Part shown: one piece after another, positions 48,821 through 57,466 of the stretch
Position numbering within the stretch: the first letter of the stretch is position 1
How the letters are laid out: each line of letters begins with the position of its first letter
DNA from: an uncultured Lachnospiraceae bacterium
Lineage (GTDB): Bacteria > Bacillota > Clostridia > Lachnospirales > Lachnospiraceae
Reading direction: 5' to 3'
Assembly: GCA_900549995.1 (NCBI GenBank)
Contig: URQQ01000024.1
Location: 1-63,131, forward strand
DNA: 63,131 nt
Translations under genes and position numbers: made by a program
Notes under the pieces: generated by a model
Told to the model about the DNA's origin: nothing
Database searches by the model: none
Seen by the model: the letters and a program-made list of their open reading frames with translations, nothing else

Positions 48821-49755
48821 TGAATAAGATAACGAATCGACAGGCTATATGCGAAGCTTTGCTGGATGCCGCAAAAACAGATCAGGACATTGTAGTGCTT
48901 TGTTCTGATTCCAGGGGATCAGCGTCGCTGACACCTTTTGCAAAGGAATATCCGGAACAGTTTATTGAAGTGGGAATCGCAGAACAGAATCTGGTTTCTG
49001 TCTCGGCAGGTCTGGCATCTTGCGGGAAAAAAGTATTTGCCGCATCGCCGGCCAGCTTTCTCTCCACAAGAAGTTATGAGCAGGCAAAAATTGATGTTGC
49101 ATATTCCAATACAAACGTCACTCTGATCGGAATCAGTGGAGGAATCAGTTACGGTGCATTGGGGATGAGTCATCATTCCTGCCAGGATATTGCAGCATTT
49201 GCAGCACTGCCGGATATGAGAGTATATGTGCCGAGTGACCGTTTCCAGACAAAAAAGTTGATTAATGCATTATTAAAAGATGAAAATCCTGCTTATGTAC
49301 GTGTCAGCCGGTCGGCAACAGAGGATATTTATGATGAAAATATGAAATTTGAACTGGATAAAGCGAATATTCTCAGAGAAGGCAGTGATGTGACATTGAT
49401 TGCATGTGGAGAAATGGTTCCTTATGCATTGGAAGCAGCGAGACTTTTAATAGAGGCTGGTATACAGGCGGGAGTTATTGACATGTATTGTCTGAAGCCA
49501 ATAGACACAAAAGCGGTTTTAGAAGCGGCAGGAAATACAAAACTTCTTGTTACAATTGAAGAGCACTCGATCTATGGGGGACTTGGAAGTATGGCGGCTC
49601 AGATCACTGCTGCAGAATATCCGGTGAAGGTAAAACAGATTGCACTTCCGGATGGTCATCTGATTTCAGGTACAAATAAAGAAGTGTTTGCGCATTATCA
49701 TATGGATGCAAAAGGGATTGCCGAGACAGTGAAGAAGACTTTGACGGAGGAATAG
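48820..49755 (+). CDS. transketolase, C-terminal subunit
   Basis: This 311-residue protein is the pyrimidine-binding and C-terminal half: SRGSASLTPFAKEYPEQFIE, the catalytic Glu in VGIAEQNLVSVSAGLA, and SHHSCQDIAAFAALPDM, then a transketolase C-terminal domain (GVIDMYCLKPIDTKAVLEAA, EEHSIYGGLGS). ATG 48820 has AGGAGG seven bases upstream and overlaps the stop of the first half by one base, so the two subunits are made together. Confidence 0.93.
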   Translation: MNKITNRQAICEALLDAAKTDQDIVVLCSDSRGSASLTPFAKEYPEQFIEVGIAEQNLVSVSAGLASCGKKVFAASPASFLSTRSYEQAKIDVAYSNTNVTLIGISGGISYGALGMSHHSCQDIAAFAALPDMRVYVPSDRFQTKKLINALLKDENPAYVRVSRSATEDIYDENMKFELDKANILREGSDVTLIACGEMVPYALEAARLLIEAGIQAGVIDMYCLKPIDTKAVLEAAGNTKLLVTIEEHSIYGGLGSMAAQITAAEYPVKVKQIALPDGHLISGTNKEVFAHYHMDAKGIAETVKKTLTEE

Positions 49756-49759
49756 GCTT

Positions 49760-51214
49760 ATGCAGTACATATTGGGAATTGACCAAAGTACCCAGGGAAC
49801 CAAGGCAATTCTGGTGGATGATGAAGGAAAGATTGTTGGGCGTGCTGACAGAAGCCATGAGCAGATCATTAATGAGAAAGGCTGGGTATCTCATAATTTA
49901 GAAGAAATCTACCAAAATGTTCTGTTATCAGTACAAGATGTAGTGGATAAAACGAAAATTAATAAGAATGATATACTGGCAGTAGGGATCAGTAATCAGA
50001 GGGAAACTACAGCCATCTGGGCAAAGGATGGGAGACCGCTGAATAAAGCAGTTGTATGGCAGTGTTCAAGGGCGAAGGAGATTGCATCCTGTCTGCAGGA
50101 TAAGGCTGAGATTATAAAAAAGAAAACAGGGCTTCAGTTATCTCCCTATTTTCCGGCAGCTAAAATGGCATGGCTTCTTCGGAATACGGAAGGGATCAAT
50201 CAGGACGACGTATATCTTGGCACTATCGACAGCTGGCTCATCTACAGGATGACAGACGGGAAGTCGTATAAGACAGATTACTCTAATGCATCAAGAACAC
50301 AGCTTTTTAATATCCGGACACTGGAGTGGGATTCTGAGATCTGTGATTATTTTCGGATACCTATACAGTCACTGCCGGAAGTATGTAACAGTGACGACCG
50401 GTTTGGTATGACTGACCTGGGGGGCTTTTTGTCAAAGCCAATCCCAATACACAGTGCCATGGGGGATTCTCACGCGGCATTGTTTGGCCAGGGGTGTCAT
50501 AGCAGTGGAATGACGAAGACAACCTATGGCACCGGATCGTCGATTATGATGAATACAGGTGAAAGCTGTGTTGAGAGCAGACATGGTCTGGTGACTTCTC
50601 TTGCGTGGGGGACTGGAGGAAAAGTGACTTATGTACTGGAAGGAAACATCAATTATACAGGAGCCGTGATTACATGGCTGAAAGATGACCTTAAGCTGAT
50701 TGAATCTCCGGCAGAGACAGAAATACTCGCAAGAGAAGCCAATGCTCATGATTATACAGTTCTGATTCCGGCATTTTCTGGTCTTTCTGCACCTTACTGG
50801 AATGATAATGCAGAAGCGATGTTATATGGAATGACAAGGACTACGGGAAAAAATGAGATTGTAAAAGCGGCATTGAACAGTATCGCTTTGCAGATACAGG
50901 CGGTGCTTGATGCCATGCAAAAAGACAGCCAAATAGAGTTAAAGGAATTGAGGGTGGATGGCGGACCTACAAAGAATGGCTATCTGATGCAGGCACAGAG
51001 TGACTTTTCCATGCTTATGGTTGCCATAGCCCAGACAGAAGAATTGTCGGCGCTGGGAGCAGCATATATGGCGGGAATCGGAGCAGGGTTCTATGAGAAA
51101 GAAAAATTGTTTGTTACTGATAACCGAAAATTCTACTATCCAACAATGCAGCAAAAGGAACGGAATAAAATTCTGGAATGTTGGAAAGAGGCTATTGAAA
51201 TTGTCATGAGATAA
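49760..51214 (+). CDS. FGGY-family sugar kinase, glycerol-kinase-like
   Basis: This 484-residue kinase has GIDQSTQGTKAIL, GISNQRETTAIW, AVVWQCSRAKEI, GDSHAALFGQGC and the C-terminal DGGPTKNGYLMQAQSDF. It is closest in look to glycerol kinase, but the substrate-site GDQ of glycerol kinase is GDS here, which speaks against glycerol. With a split transketolase it more likely phosphorylates a ketopentose such as xylulose or the branched sugar apulose. It starts 4 bases after the transketolase stop. Confidence 0.85.
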   Translation: MQYILGIDQSTQGTKAILVDDEGKIVGRADRSHEQIINEKGWVSHNLEEIYQNVLLSVQDVVDKTKINKNDILAVGISNQRETTAIWAKDGRPLNKAVVWQCSRAKEIASCLQDKAEIIKKKTGLQLSPYFPAAKMAWLLRNTEGINQDDVYLGTIDSWLIYRMTDGKSYKTDYSNASRTQLFNIRTLEWDSEICDYFRIPIQSLPEVCNSDDRFGMTDLGGFLSKPIPIHSAMGDSHAALFGQGCHSSGMTKTTYGTGSSIMMNTGESCVESRHGLVTSLAWGTGGKVTYVLEGNINYTGAVITWLKDDLKLIESPAETEILAREANAHDYTVLIPAFSGLSAPYWNDNAEAMLYGMTRTTGKNEIVKAALNSIALQIQAVLDAMQKDSQIELKELRVDGGPTKNGYLMQAQSDFSMLMVAIAQTEELSALGAAYMAGIGAGFYEKEKLFVTDNRKFYYPTMQQKERNKILECWKEAIEIVMR

Positions 51215-51225
51215 AGGAGCAGAGG

Positions 51226-52641
51226 ATGGGGAAGGAAAAAAAGAAGTATCAGGCAAATGTGGATCTGGCTACATTTCGCCTGACGCCTGTGAAAAGATTT
51301 TACTATGCACTGGGAGATTTTGGTTATAATTTCATGTATTATTGGCTGAGCACCTACCTGATGATCTATTATACCGATACCATTGGGATACCAGCCGCAA
51401 CGGTATCGGTTATGATGCTTGTCATTCGGATCTTTGATGCGTTTAATGATCCGGTGATTGGTTCTCTGGCTGACCGGACGAACAGCAGGTGGGGAAGATA
51501 CAGGCCATGGTTTTTGATAGGATCTATTGCGATGGCGACGTTTATTGTGCTTATTTTTGCGGCAGATCCTGACTGGTCTTATACGCTCCGGGTAGCATGG
51601 ATGTGGGCTGTTTATATTCTGCTCACTGTTGCATCTACGTGCAGCAATATGCCGTATGGCGCATTAAATGGATGTATTACGCCGGACAGTGAAGACCGGG
51701 CGAAAGTATCCGGGCTTCGGATGATGTTTGCAAATGTAAGCTCTATGGTCACAGTTATTATAGCGGTTCCGTTGATCCGGGCATTTGCTGCAGATGGATC
51801 GGCAACAGATGCAAGAGGGTATTTCTGGGCTGTTCTCATTACATGTCTTTTGGGAATTCCTACAATGGTTTTATGTTGTTTAAAGACGAAAGAAGTTGTA
51901 ACACCTCCGCCGAGCCAGAATACAATTCCAATGAAAGCGCAGGTGAAATCCCTGGTGGGCAATAAACCGGTCATTATCTTAATATTGGGACAGCTGATAT
52001 TAGGATGTGTCATTTATGGACGTGCGGCAATGCTGGCATATTACTGGCAGTATAATGCCGGGGATGCAGGATATGCCACAACCTATGGCTGGGTCAGTCT
52101 GGCGGCGGCAGTTGCAGGAACCGGATGGCTTGGAAATTATCTGTTCAAGAAAATCAGACATAAAGGAAAAGTATGCGCAATTTTGAATTTCATGACGGCA
52201 GCAGCATACTTACTGATGTATTTCGTAACTGCGCCGGCAATATCGTTCTGGATTTTAACTTTTATTGGGAGTATGTGTTTTTATGCATATATGGGAATCC
52301 ATTTTGGAGCCATTGGAGATGCAGTTGATTATGGGGAATATATTTCAGGAGTCCGTTGTGATGGTTTCCTTTCCTCCATTGTATCAGTGGCGAACAAAGC
52401 TGGAGGAGCAATCATGCCGGCAGTAGGAGCAGCGGTACTCGCAGCATTAAACTACGTGGCGCAGGGGGAGCAGACACCACAGGTATTGAATGCAATTAAC
52501 TGGTTTATTACGTTAATTCCGGCAATTATCAGTGCAATAAATGGAATCTTTTATCTGATGTATCCTATCAGTACTGAGAAGCATAAAGAGATCATGGAAG
52601 AATTGATCCGAAGAAGGGTACAGACAAAGGATGAGGATTAG
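51226..52641 (+). CDS. GPH-family sugar:cation symporter
   Basis: This 471-residue protein has 12 membrane segments and the signature of glycoside-pentoside-hexuronide symporters: YALGDFGYNFMYYWLSTYLM, FDAFNDPVIGSLADRTNSRW and GRYRPWFLIGS. It probably imports the free sugar, glycoside or polyol that the operon consumes, driven by a cation gradient. It is the last gene of the operon and is followed by a strong hairpin. Confidence 0.92.
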   Translation: MGKEKKKYQANVDLATFRLTPVKRFYYALGDFGYNFMYYWLSTYLMIYYTDTIGIPAATVSVMMLVIRIFDAFNDPVIGSLADRTNSRWGRYRPWFLIGSIAMATFIVLIFAADPDWSYTLRVAWMWAVYILLTVASTCSNMPYGALNGCITPDSEDRAKVSGLRMMFANVSSMVTVIIAVPLIRAFAADGSATDARGYFWAVLITCLLGIPTMVLCCLKTKEVVTPPPSQNTIPMKAQVKSLVGNKPVIILILGQLILGCVIYGRAAMLAYYWQYNAGDAGYATTYGWVSLAAAVAGTGWLGNYLFKKIRHKGKVCAILNFMTAAAYLLMYFVTAPAISFWILTFIGSMCFYAYMGIHFGAIGDAVDYGEYISGVRCDGFLSSIVSVANKAGGAIMPAVGAAVLAALNYVAQGEQTPQVLNAINWFITLIPAIISAINGIFYLMYPISTEKHKEIMEELIRRRVQTKDED

Positions 52642-52663
52642 TGAAACGAATAGATATAGACGA

Positions 52664-52694
52664 AAAAGTGCAGAAGATTGTTTTCTGCACTTTT
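52664..52694. terminator. bidirectional terminator between convergent operons
   Basis: AAAAGTGCAGAA (52664-52675) pairs perfectly with TTCTGCACTTTT (52683-52694) around a 7-base loop. The A-run and T-run let it work in both directions, for the symporter gene on plus and the AraC gene on minus. Confidence 0.85.
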
Positions 52695-52725
52695 CTCATA
52701 TGGAATCATTAGGTTTCCAATTCTT

Positions 52726-53562
52726 TCAGTCTGCCATCTTCCTGTATTCCGTCGGAGAGATCCCCTTGAACAGCCGGAAGGCACGGTTAAAATTGCTAAG
52801 GCTTGAGAAGCCTGCATGTGTGGCAATATCCACCACAGACATACTGGTAGTAAGCAATAAGGCTTCGGCCTTGCGGATACGGTACTGGTTCAGGTAGTCA
52901 TTAAATGTCATGTTTGTGAACTGTTTAAACAGACGGGAGAAGTGGAACTTACTGAACCCGGCTGTCTCTGAGATTGTCTCCAATGTAAGCGTATCAGCAT
53001 AATGTCCGTTAATATAGCTGCATATCTGTAAAAATCTTTCAATATACTCCTGCTGCTTATTTAATGAAGTGTTTTGGAAATTTTCATTCTCATAGATCAT
53101 TTCCCGGCAAAGCCGTACATAGATCTGAAGCAGATGGGAGATGGCAGAGGCTTCTTTCAAGATCTTATGGCTTTTTAATTCTTCTGTCATTGTCTGTATT
53201 AGTTGAAAAAGATCGGAATAAAGCCTTGGCCCGGATCTGCTTTTGCTGATGACGATTGCAGACGGAAGTATGCACACGGTTGTTTCAAGTTCTTTACAGG
53301 AAAAGAGAAGTTCCGGATGAAACTGAACAACGATACACTCCCCGGTGGGGGGAGTGTGGATGGTGTGAAGTTCTCCGGAATGAATGAAAACCATGTCTCC
53401 GGTATCAAGCTGGTAACTGGCATCGCCTACGGTAATACAAGATGTCCCTGTGAGCACCAGAATGATTTCCATTTCCAGATGACAGTGAGGCGCATTGTCA
53501 TCGCAGCTTTTACTTCGGAACAGACGGAAGGTTTCTTTTTGTGTGTCTGGTTGTTCTGTCAT
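52726..53562 (-). CDS. AraC-family regulator
   Basis: This 278-residue regulator has an N-terminal cupin (HCHLEMEIILVLTG, YQLDTGDMVFIHSGELHTI) for sugar sensing and a C-terminal double HTH (LETISETAGFSKFHFSRLFK, then DIATHAGFSSLSNFNRAFR and GISPTEYRKM). It lies 30 bases after the GH43 gene on the same strand and probably controls that operon, responding to a pentose or oligosaccharide. Confidence 0.92.
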   Translation of the reverse strand: MTEQPDTQKETFRLFRSKSCDDNAPHCHLEMEIILVLTGTSCITVGDASYQLDTGDMVFIHSGELHTIHTPPTGECIVVQFHPELLFSCKELETTVCILPSAIVISKSRSGPRLYSDLFQLIQTMTEELKSHKILKEASAISHLLQIYVRLCREMIYENENFQNTSLNKQQEYIERFLQICSYINGHYADTLTLETISETAGFSKFHFSRLFKQFTNMTFNDYLNQYRIRKAEALLLTTSMSVVDIATHAGFSSLSNFNRAFRLFKGISPTEYRKMAD

Positions 53563-53592
53563 ATGCAGAGCCCTTTCTATCTTCGCTTATTA

Positions 53593-55188
53593 TTATCCCA
53601 AAGGGACGTAGCTGAACCATCTGTAATCGGCGTAATTGCAAGTGTCAGTATGGTGGGAGGTAGCGTACATTCCGATGTATGTTCCGGTAAAGCCTTCATT
53701 TACAGTTGAGCTTAACAGGGATGCGTCTGCGCCCTGGTAAAATAAAGTGTATTGATCCGGGGAAGAACTGTAATAAAAGTCGTAGTGTGTACGGGTTCCC
53801 CGGACAGTCAAGTAAAGAGAAGTCCCGGATACCGGCATTTCCTTCAGAAGACGAATTTCAGAATGTTTTACTTCGATCAGACGCAGAACGGTCTGTCCTT
53901 CTGAATGTCCCAGGAGAAAATGATAATGGTACCGGTCATCCTGTACAAGGGAAAGTCCCGCTTCTTCCCCTGGGGAAGATGGTGTAAAACACATGGCTGT
54001 GGTTACCTGGAAGTCCATATGCTGCTGGCGTCTTCCGACAAATGCAGGGGTGCAGATTTCTTCCATTGTCTGTGGCTTCAGATACAGCCTCAGGCATCCG
54101 GGATTGTCCGTCAGAGAATAAAAAGGTTCTTTCGGAGGATGAATCGTATTCCACTGCATAGATAAGGCAGGAGAATCAAAGGAGTCCATCGGATTGATTG
54201 CCGGATAGACGGTCTCCAAAAGGTCTGGCTTTCGCTCCCACTCGTGAATCATACCGTCAGGATTGTCAATTCTCGGCCATCCGTCCTGATCCCAGGTCAT
54301 CGGTACGAGAAATGTTTCTCTGCCGAGATTGTGATAGAATGGTTTTTCAGTATTGTCACATGTATATGGGCGGACCCCGAGAAGGACCATCCACCACTCA
54401 TGGTTCTGTGTTTCAATCAGGTCGCCATGTCCAACAACTGAGATGGGGCTTGTAAATGGCATATGACGGTGAGAAACAATAGGATTTCTCGGGCAGATTT
54501 CATAGTCACCGTCAATGGTTTTGCATCTGGCGATCATGACAGAGTGGTTGTAGAAAGTTCCGCCCTCCGCGACCATGAGATAGTACCAGCCGTTTTCCTT
54601 ATAGATGTGCGGAGCCTCGATCCATTTGCTCATTGTTTTGATGCCGTCCCAGATAATGGTACGTTTCCCTGTGAACTGGAATGTCTCCGGGTCAAGCTGG
54701 CATAAGTAGATGCCGTGATGTCCTTCGTAGAGAAGGGGATCCTGAATAAAATTACCGGCATACCAGACGGTGCCGTCATCATCAAAGAAAATGCTGGAAT
54801 CTATGCCGTCAGCGTGTTCGATAAAAATGGGATCACTCCATGGACCGGCAGGATCATCGGCGGTAATAATGTAATTATCTCGTCTTGCCTCACGGCCTTC
54901 GGAGACAAAGGTGTTGATGATATAGAATTTTCCCTTGTGGTACCGAATCGTCGGCGCCCAGAGTCCAAGTGATGTCTCGCAGTCTTTATAATCCAGCTGT
55001 TTAGGACGGTGGATTCCATGGCCGATCTGTTCCCAGTGAACGAGGTCTTTGCTGTGGAATACGGGAATTCCCGGATAATAGGCGAAGGAAGATGTTACCA
55101 TATAATAATCGCTCTCTACACGGCAGATGGAAGGATCAGGGTAAAAACCGGAAAGGATTGGATTGTGGAATGATTTTGTATCTGTCAT
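53593..55188 (-). CDS. GH43 glycoside hydrolase (beta-xylosidase / arabinofuranosidase type)
   Basis: This 531-residue enzyme has no signal peptide and so acts in the cytoplasm. The five-bladed propeller domain shows the catalytic base Asp in SGFYPDPSICR, the pKa-modulating Asp in GIDSSIFFDDDG and the acid Glu in WIEAPHIYK. A C-terminal beta-sandwich (about 335-531) is typical of beta-xylosidases. It likely cleaves imported xylo- or arabino-oligosaccharides or pentosides. CAGGAGG precedes the ATG. It may supply pentose to the operon on the other strand. Confidence 0.92.
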   Translation of the reverse strand: MTDTKSFHNPILSGFYPDPSICRVESDYYMVTSSFAYYPGIPVFHSKDLVHWEQIGHGIHRPKQLDYKDCETSLGLWAPTIRYHKGKFYIINTFVSEGREARRDNYIITADDPAGPWSDPIFIEHADGIDSSIFFDDDGTVWYAGNFIQDPLLYEGHHGIYLCQLDPETFQFTGKRTIIWDGIKTMSKWIEAPHIYKENGWYYLMVAEGGTFYNHSVMIARCKTIDGDYEICPRNPIVSHRHMPFTSPISVVGHGDLIETQNHEWWMVLLGVRPYTCDNTEKPFYHNLGRETFLVPMTWDQDGWPRIDNPDGMIHEWERKPDLLETVYPAINPMDSFDSPALSMQWNTIHPPKEPFYSLTDNPGCLRLYLKPQTMEEICTPAFVGRRQQHMDFQVTTAMCFTPSSPGEEAGLSLVQDDRYHYHFLLGHSEGQTVLRLIEVKHSEIRLLKEMPVSGTSLYLTVRGTRTHYDFYYSSSPDQYTLFYQGADASLLSSTVNEGFTGTYIGMYATSHHTDTCNYADYRWFSYVPLG

Positions 55189-55245
55189 TTGAGAAACCTC
55201 CTGTTTTCATAAAATAAACTTCTGATGTTCGAAGAATAAAGATCC

Positions 55246-56403
55246 TTAAAGCTGTGAAATCAGTGCATTCACCGCATATTCTACAGATTCTCTGGAAGTG
55301 GCAAGGTTCATGCGGACAAATGTCCCGAACCGTTCTCCTCCAAACCAGTCACCATAATCAAGTGCAAGGCGGCATTTCTTCTGCATGAAATCACGGAGTT
55401 CCGATGGTTTTACGTAGGCGCCAAGATCAATCCATGCCAGATAGGTTCCTTCCAATGGGGAAATACGAAGTTCTGGCCTGGCAGATTCCAGTGTCTCTTT
55501 CATATAGAGGAAATTGCTGTAAATCAGTTCTTTTACTTCTATAAGCCATGGGCGTCCGTTGGTATAAGCAGCTTCTGCGGCAATATATCCAAAGGCATTG
55601 CCATTTTCCAGGCGGATCCCATGTGCAAACTGATCCCATGTTGCGCGGAGAGATGCATCCGGAATGATGATAATAGAATTCTGGCATGCGGCAAGATTGA
55701 ATGTCTTGCTTGGAGCGGTAAGTGTAATGATCATGTCATCATTATCCCCGATTGTGGCAAGCGGGATATGTGTGTGGTCTGCAAAAGTGAGATCATGGTG
55801 AATCTCATCGGAGATGATAAAGACATTGTGTCTGCGGCAGATTTCGATGATCTTCGAAAGCTCGTCCTTCGTCCATACACGGCCGACCGGATTGTGCGGT
55901 GAGGAAAGGATGAACAATTTCACTTTGTTCTCTATAATTTTCTGCTCAAAATCTTCAAAATCTATGTGGTATACGCCATTTTCATTGACCAGATCAGATT
56001 CAATCAGCCTGCGGCCATTATCTTTGATGGCATTGAGGAATGGATAATACACCGGTGTCAGGACGATTGCGGCATCCTGCGGGTTTGTCATAAACTTTAG
56101 AATCCAGTTCAGTGCGGATACAACACCAGGGGAAAAACGGATCCAGTCCCGTTTCACTTCATAATTATGGTACGTTTTCTCCCAATTGATAAAAGAATCA
56201 TAGTAAGAATCCGGAATCCGGTAATAGCCGAAGACTCCCTGCTGTACGTATTTTTCCAATGCTTCAGTGACACAGGACGGCGTTTGGAAATCCATATCGG
56301 CAACCCACATGGCATGAAGACCCTCTTCCCCAAACATTTGAGTCTGTCCATCCCATTTATTACAGTTTGTACCTCTGCGGTCTACATAGTTTACTTTTGA
56401 CAT
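55246..56403 (-). CDS. MalY/PatB-family PLP aminotransferase (cystathionine beta-lyase type)
   Basis: This 385-residue fold-type I PLP enzyme has MWVADMDFQTP, SPGVVSALNWIL, SSPHNPVGRVW, ISDEIHHDL and the PLP lysine in TAPSKTFNLA. The MalY/PatB group cleaves cystathionine, and some members modulate regulators (MalY with MalT). GGGAGG precedes the ATG. It is the promoter-proximal gene ahead of GH43 and AraC, with 57 bases to GH43. The mix of a C-S lyase with a glycosidase is odd and may reflect a regulatory role or chance. Confidence 0.9.
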   Translation of the reverse strand: MSKVNYVDRRGTNCNKWDGQTQMFGEEGLHAMWVADMDFQTPSCVTEALEKYVQQGVFGYYRIPDSYYDSFINWEKTYHNYEVKRDWIRFSPGVVSALNWILKFMTNPQDAAIVLTPVYYPFLNAIKDNGRRLIESDLVNENGVYHIDFEDFEQKIIENKVKLFILSSPHNPVGRVWTKDELSKIIEICRRHNVFIISDEIHHDLTFADHTHIPLATIGDNDDMIITLTAPSKTFNLAACQNSIIIIPDASLRATWDQFAHGIRLENGNAFGYIAAEAAYTNGRPWLIEVKELIYSNFLYMKETLESARPELRISPLEGTYLAWIDLGAYVKPSELRDFMQKKCRLALDYGDWFGGERFGTFVRMNLATSRESVEYAVNALISQL

Positions 56404-56440
56404 TGCAATAACCTCCCAGATTTTTTATATGTATGAATTA

Positions 56441-56469
56441 AGTATTTATCATGAGAGGAGTGTTGTCAA
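56441..56469 (-). promoter_or_regulatory. sigma-A promoter for malY-GH43-araC
   Basis: On the minus strand TTGACA (plus 56469-56464), 17 bases, then AATACT (plus 56446-56441), which matches four of six -10 positions. It lies about 40 bases before the malY-like start. Confidence 0.55.
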
Positions 56470-56504
56470 GTGCGGGTTTGATTCTACGATCAACCGCAAA
56501 ACTG

Positions 56505-56548
56505 GAAATGGATAAAAATAGGATGAAATGGATAAAAACAGGTTGAAA
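56505..56548 (+). repeat. 20-bp tandem repeat upstream of HTH-Uma2 gene
   Basis: The 20-base period starts GAAATGGATAAAAA and ends AGG-TGAAA; copies are at 56505-56528 and 56525-56548 with two differences. The second copy includes the -35 box. It could bind a regulator on one face of the helix. Confidence 0.55.
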
Positions 56549-56579
56549 AGAGAATAAAAACATGATATTATCTAGATAA
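56543..56579 (+). promoter_or_regulatory. promoter and palindromic operator of HTH-Uma2 gene
   Basis: TTGAAA (56543-56548), 17 bases, TATTAT (56566-56571) form a good promoter. A perfect 12-base palindrome, TTATCTAGATAA (56568-56579), covers the -10 box and the predicted start. This is the classic place for a repressor, and the encoded protein carries its own HTH. Confidence 0.7.
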
Positions 56580-56596
56580 CAAAGGAGATGGTCTCT

Positions 56597-57376
56597 ATGA
56601 CGATTGAAGAAATGAAGCAGAAGAAGAAAGAATTCGGATATACGTATGATCAGATTGCAGAGATCTCAGGGCTTCCCGTGGGAACTGTGCAGAAGGCTCT
56701 GGGGGGGATTACAAAAGTGCCCAGGTATGAAACACTGCGGGCACTGGAACAGGTATTTATAAACAGTGAGAAGGAGAATGCCAGCCGGGTCAGTGAAGGA
56801 GTGGGCGGATATGGTGCGCAGAAGAGACAGGGAGAGTATACTTTGAAGGATTACTACGCAATTCCGGAGGAACACAGGGCAGAACTGATTGATGGTGTTA
56901 TCTATGATATGGCGGCGCCTGAAAGTGTTCATCAATTGATCAGCGGAGAGGTATTTCTTGCATTGAAAGAGTATGTGAGAGAGAAAAATGGAGAATGTAT
57001 TGTTCAGTATGCACCGGTGGACGTACAGCTGGACTGTGACGATAAGACGATGATTCAGCCAGATATTATGATTACCTGTGACCGGAATAAAATCAGGAAA
57101 AGCATCATTTATGGCGCACCGGATTTTGTGACCGAGATATTATCGCCTTCCACAAGGAGAAAAGATATTCATTTAAAGACTGTGAAGTATTGTAACGCTG
57201 GCGTGCGGGAATATTGGCTGATAGATCCCGAGAAAGAAAAAGTGATGGTATACGATTTTGAAAAAGATGAATTCCCGGTGATTTACGGTTTTCACGATAG
57301 AATTCCGGTGAGGATTTTTGACGGGCAGTGTATCGTAGATTTTAGCGCTATATCGGATTATATCAGTTTCCTGTAA
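56597..57376 (+). CDS. HTH-Uma2 (DUF820) fusion protein
   Basis: This 259-residue protein has an N-terminal XRE-type HTH (YTYDQIAEISGLPVGTVQKA, residues 14-35) joined to a Uma2/DUF820 domain (about 75-255) of the PD-(D/E)XK nuclease fold: PEEHRAELIDGVIYDM, the Asp in IQPDIMIT, the Glu in FVTEILSPSTRRKD and the Lys of HLKTVKY. The active-site residues are present, so it may cut DNA or bind it as a regulator. ATG 56597 follows AAGGAG by about nine bases. Uma2 proteins are common but their job is unknown. A palindrome over its own promoter suggests self-control. Confidence 0.85.
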   Translation: MTIEEMKQKKKEFGYTYDQIAEISGLPVGTVQKALGGITKVPRYETLRALEQVFINSEKENASRVSEGVGGYGAQKRQGEYTLKDYYAIPEEHRAELIDGVIYDMAAPESVHQLISGEVFLALKEYVREKNGECIVQYAPVDVQLDCDDKTMIQPDIMITCDRNKIRKSIIYGAPDFVTEILSPSTRRKDIHLKTVKYCNAGVREYWLIDPEKEKVMVYDFEKDEFPVIYGFHDRIPVRIFDGQCIVDFSAISDYISFL

Positions 57377-57391
57377 TTCATGGGGGAGCAA

Positions 57392-57420
57392 TTGACTTTT
57401 TTACCAAAACCGTCTACAAT
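57392..57420 (+). promoter_or_regulatory. sigma-A promoter for peptide/nickel-type ABC operon
   Basis: TTGACT (57392-57397), a 17-base spacer and TACAAT (57415-57420) give a near-consensus promoter 46 bases ahead of the binding-protein gene. Confidence 0.78.
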
Positions 57421-57466
57421 AATTAAGACAATTTAATAATGGGGGTTATTAGAAGAAGGAGACAAC

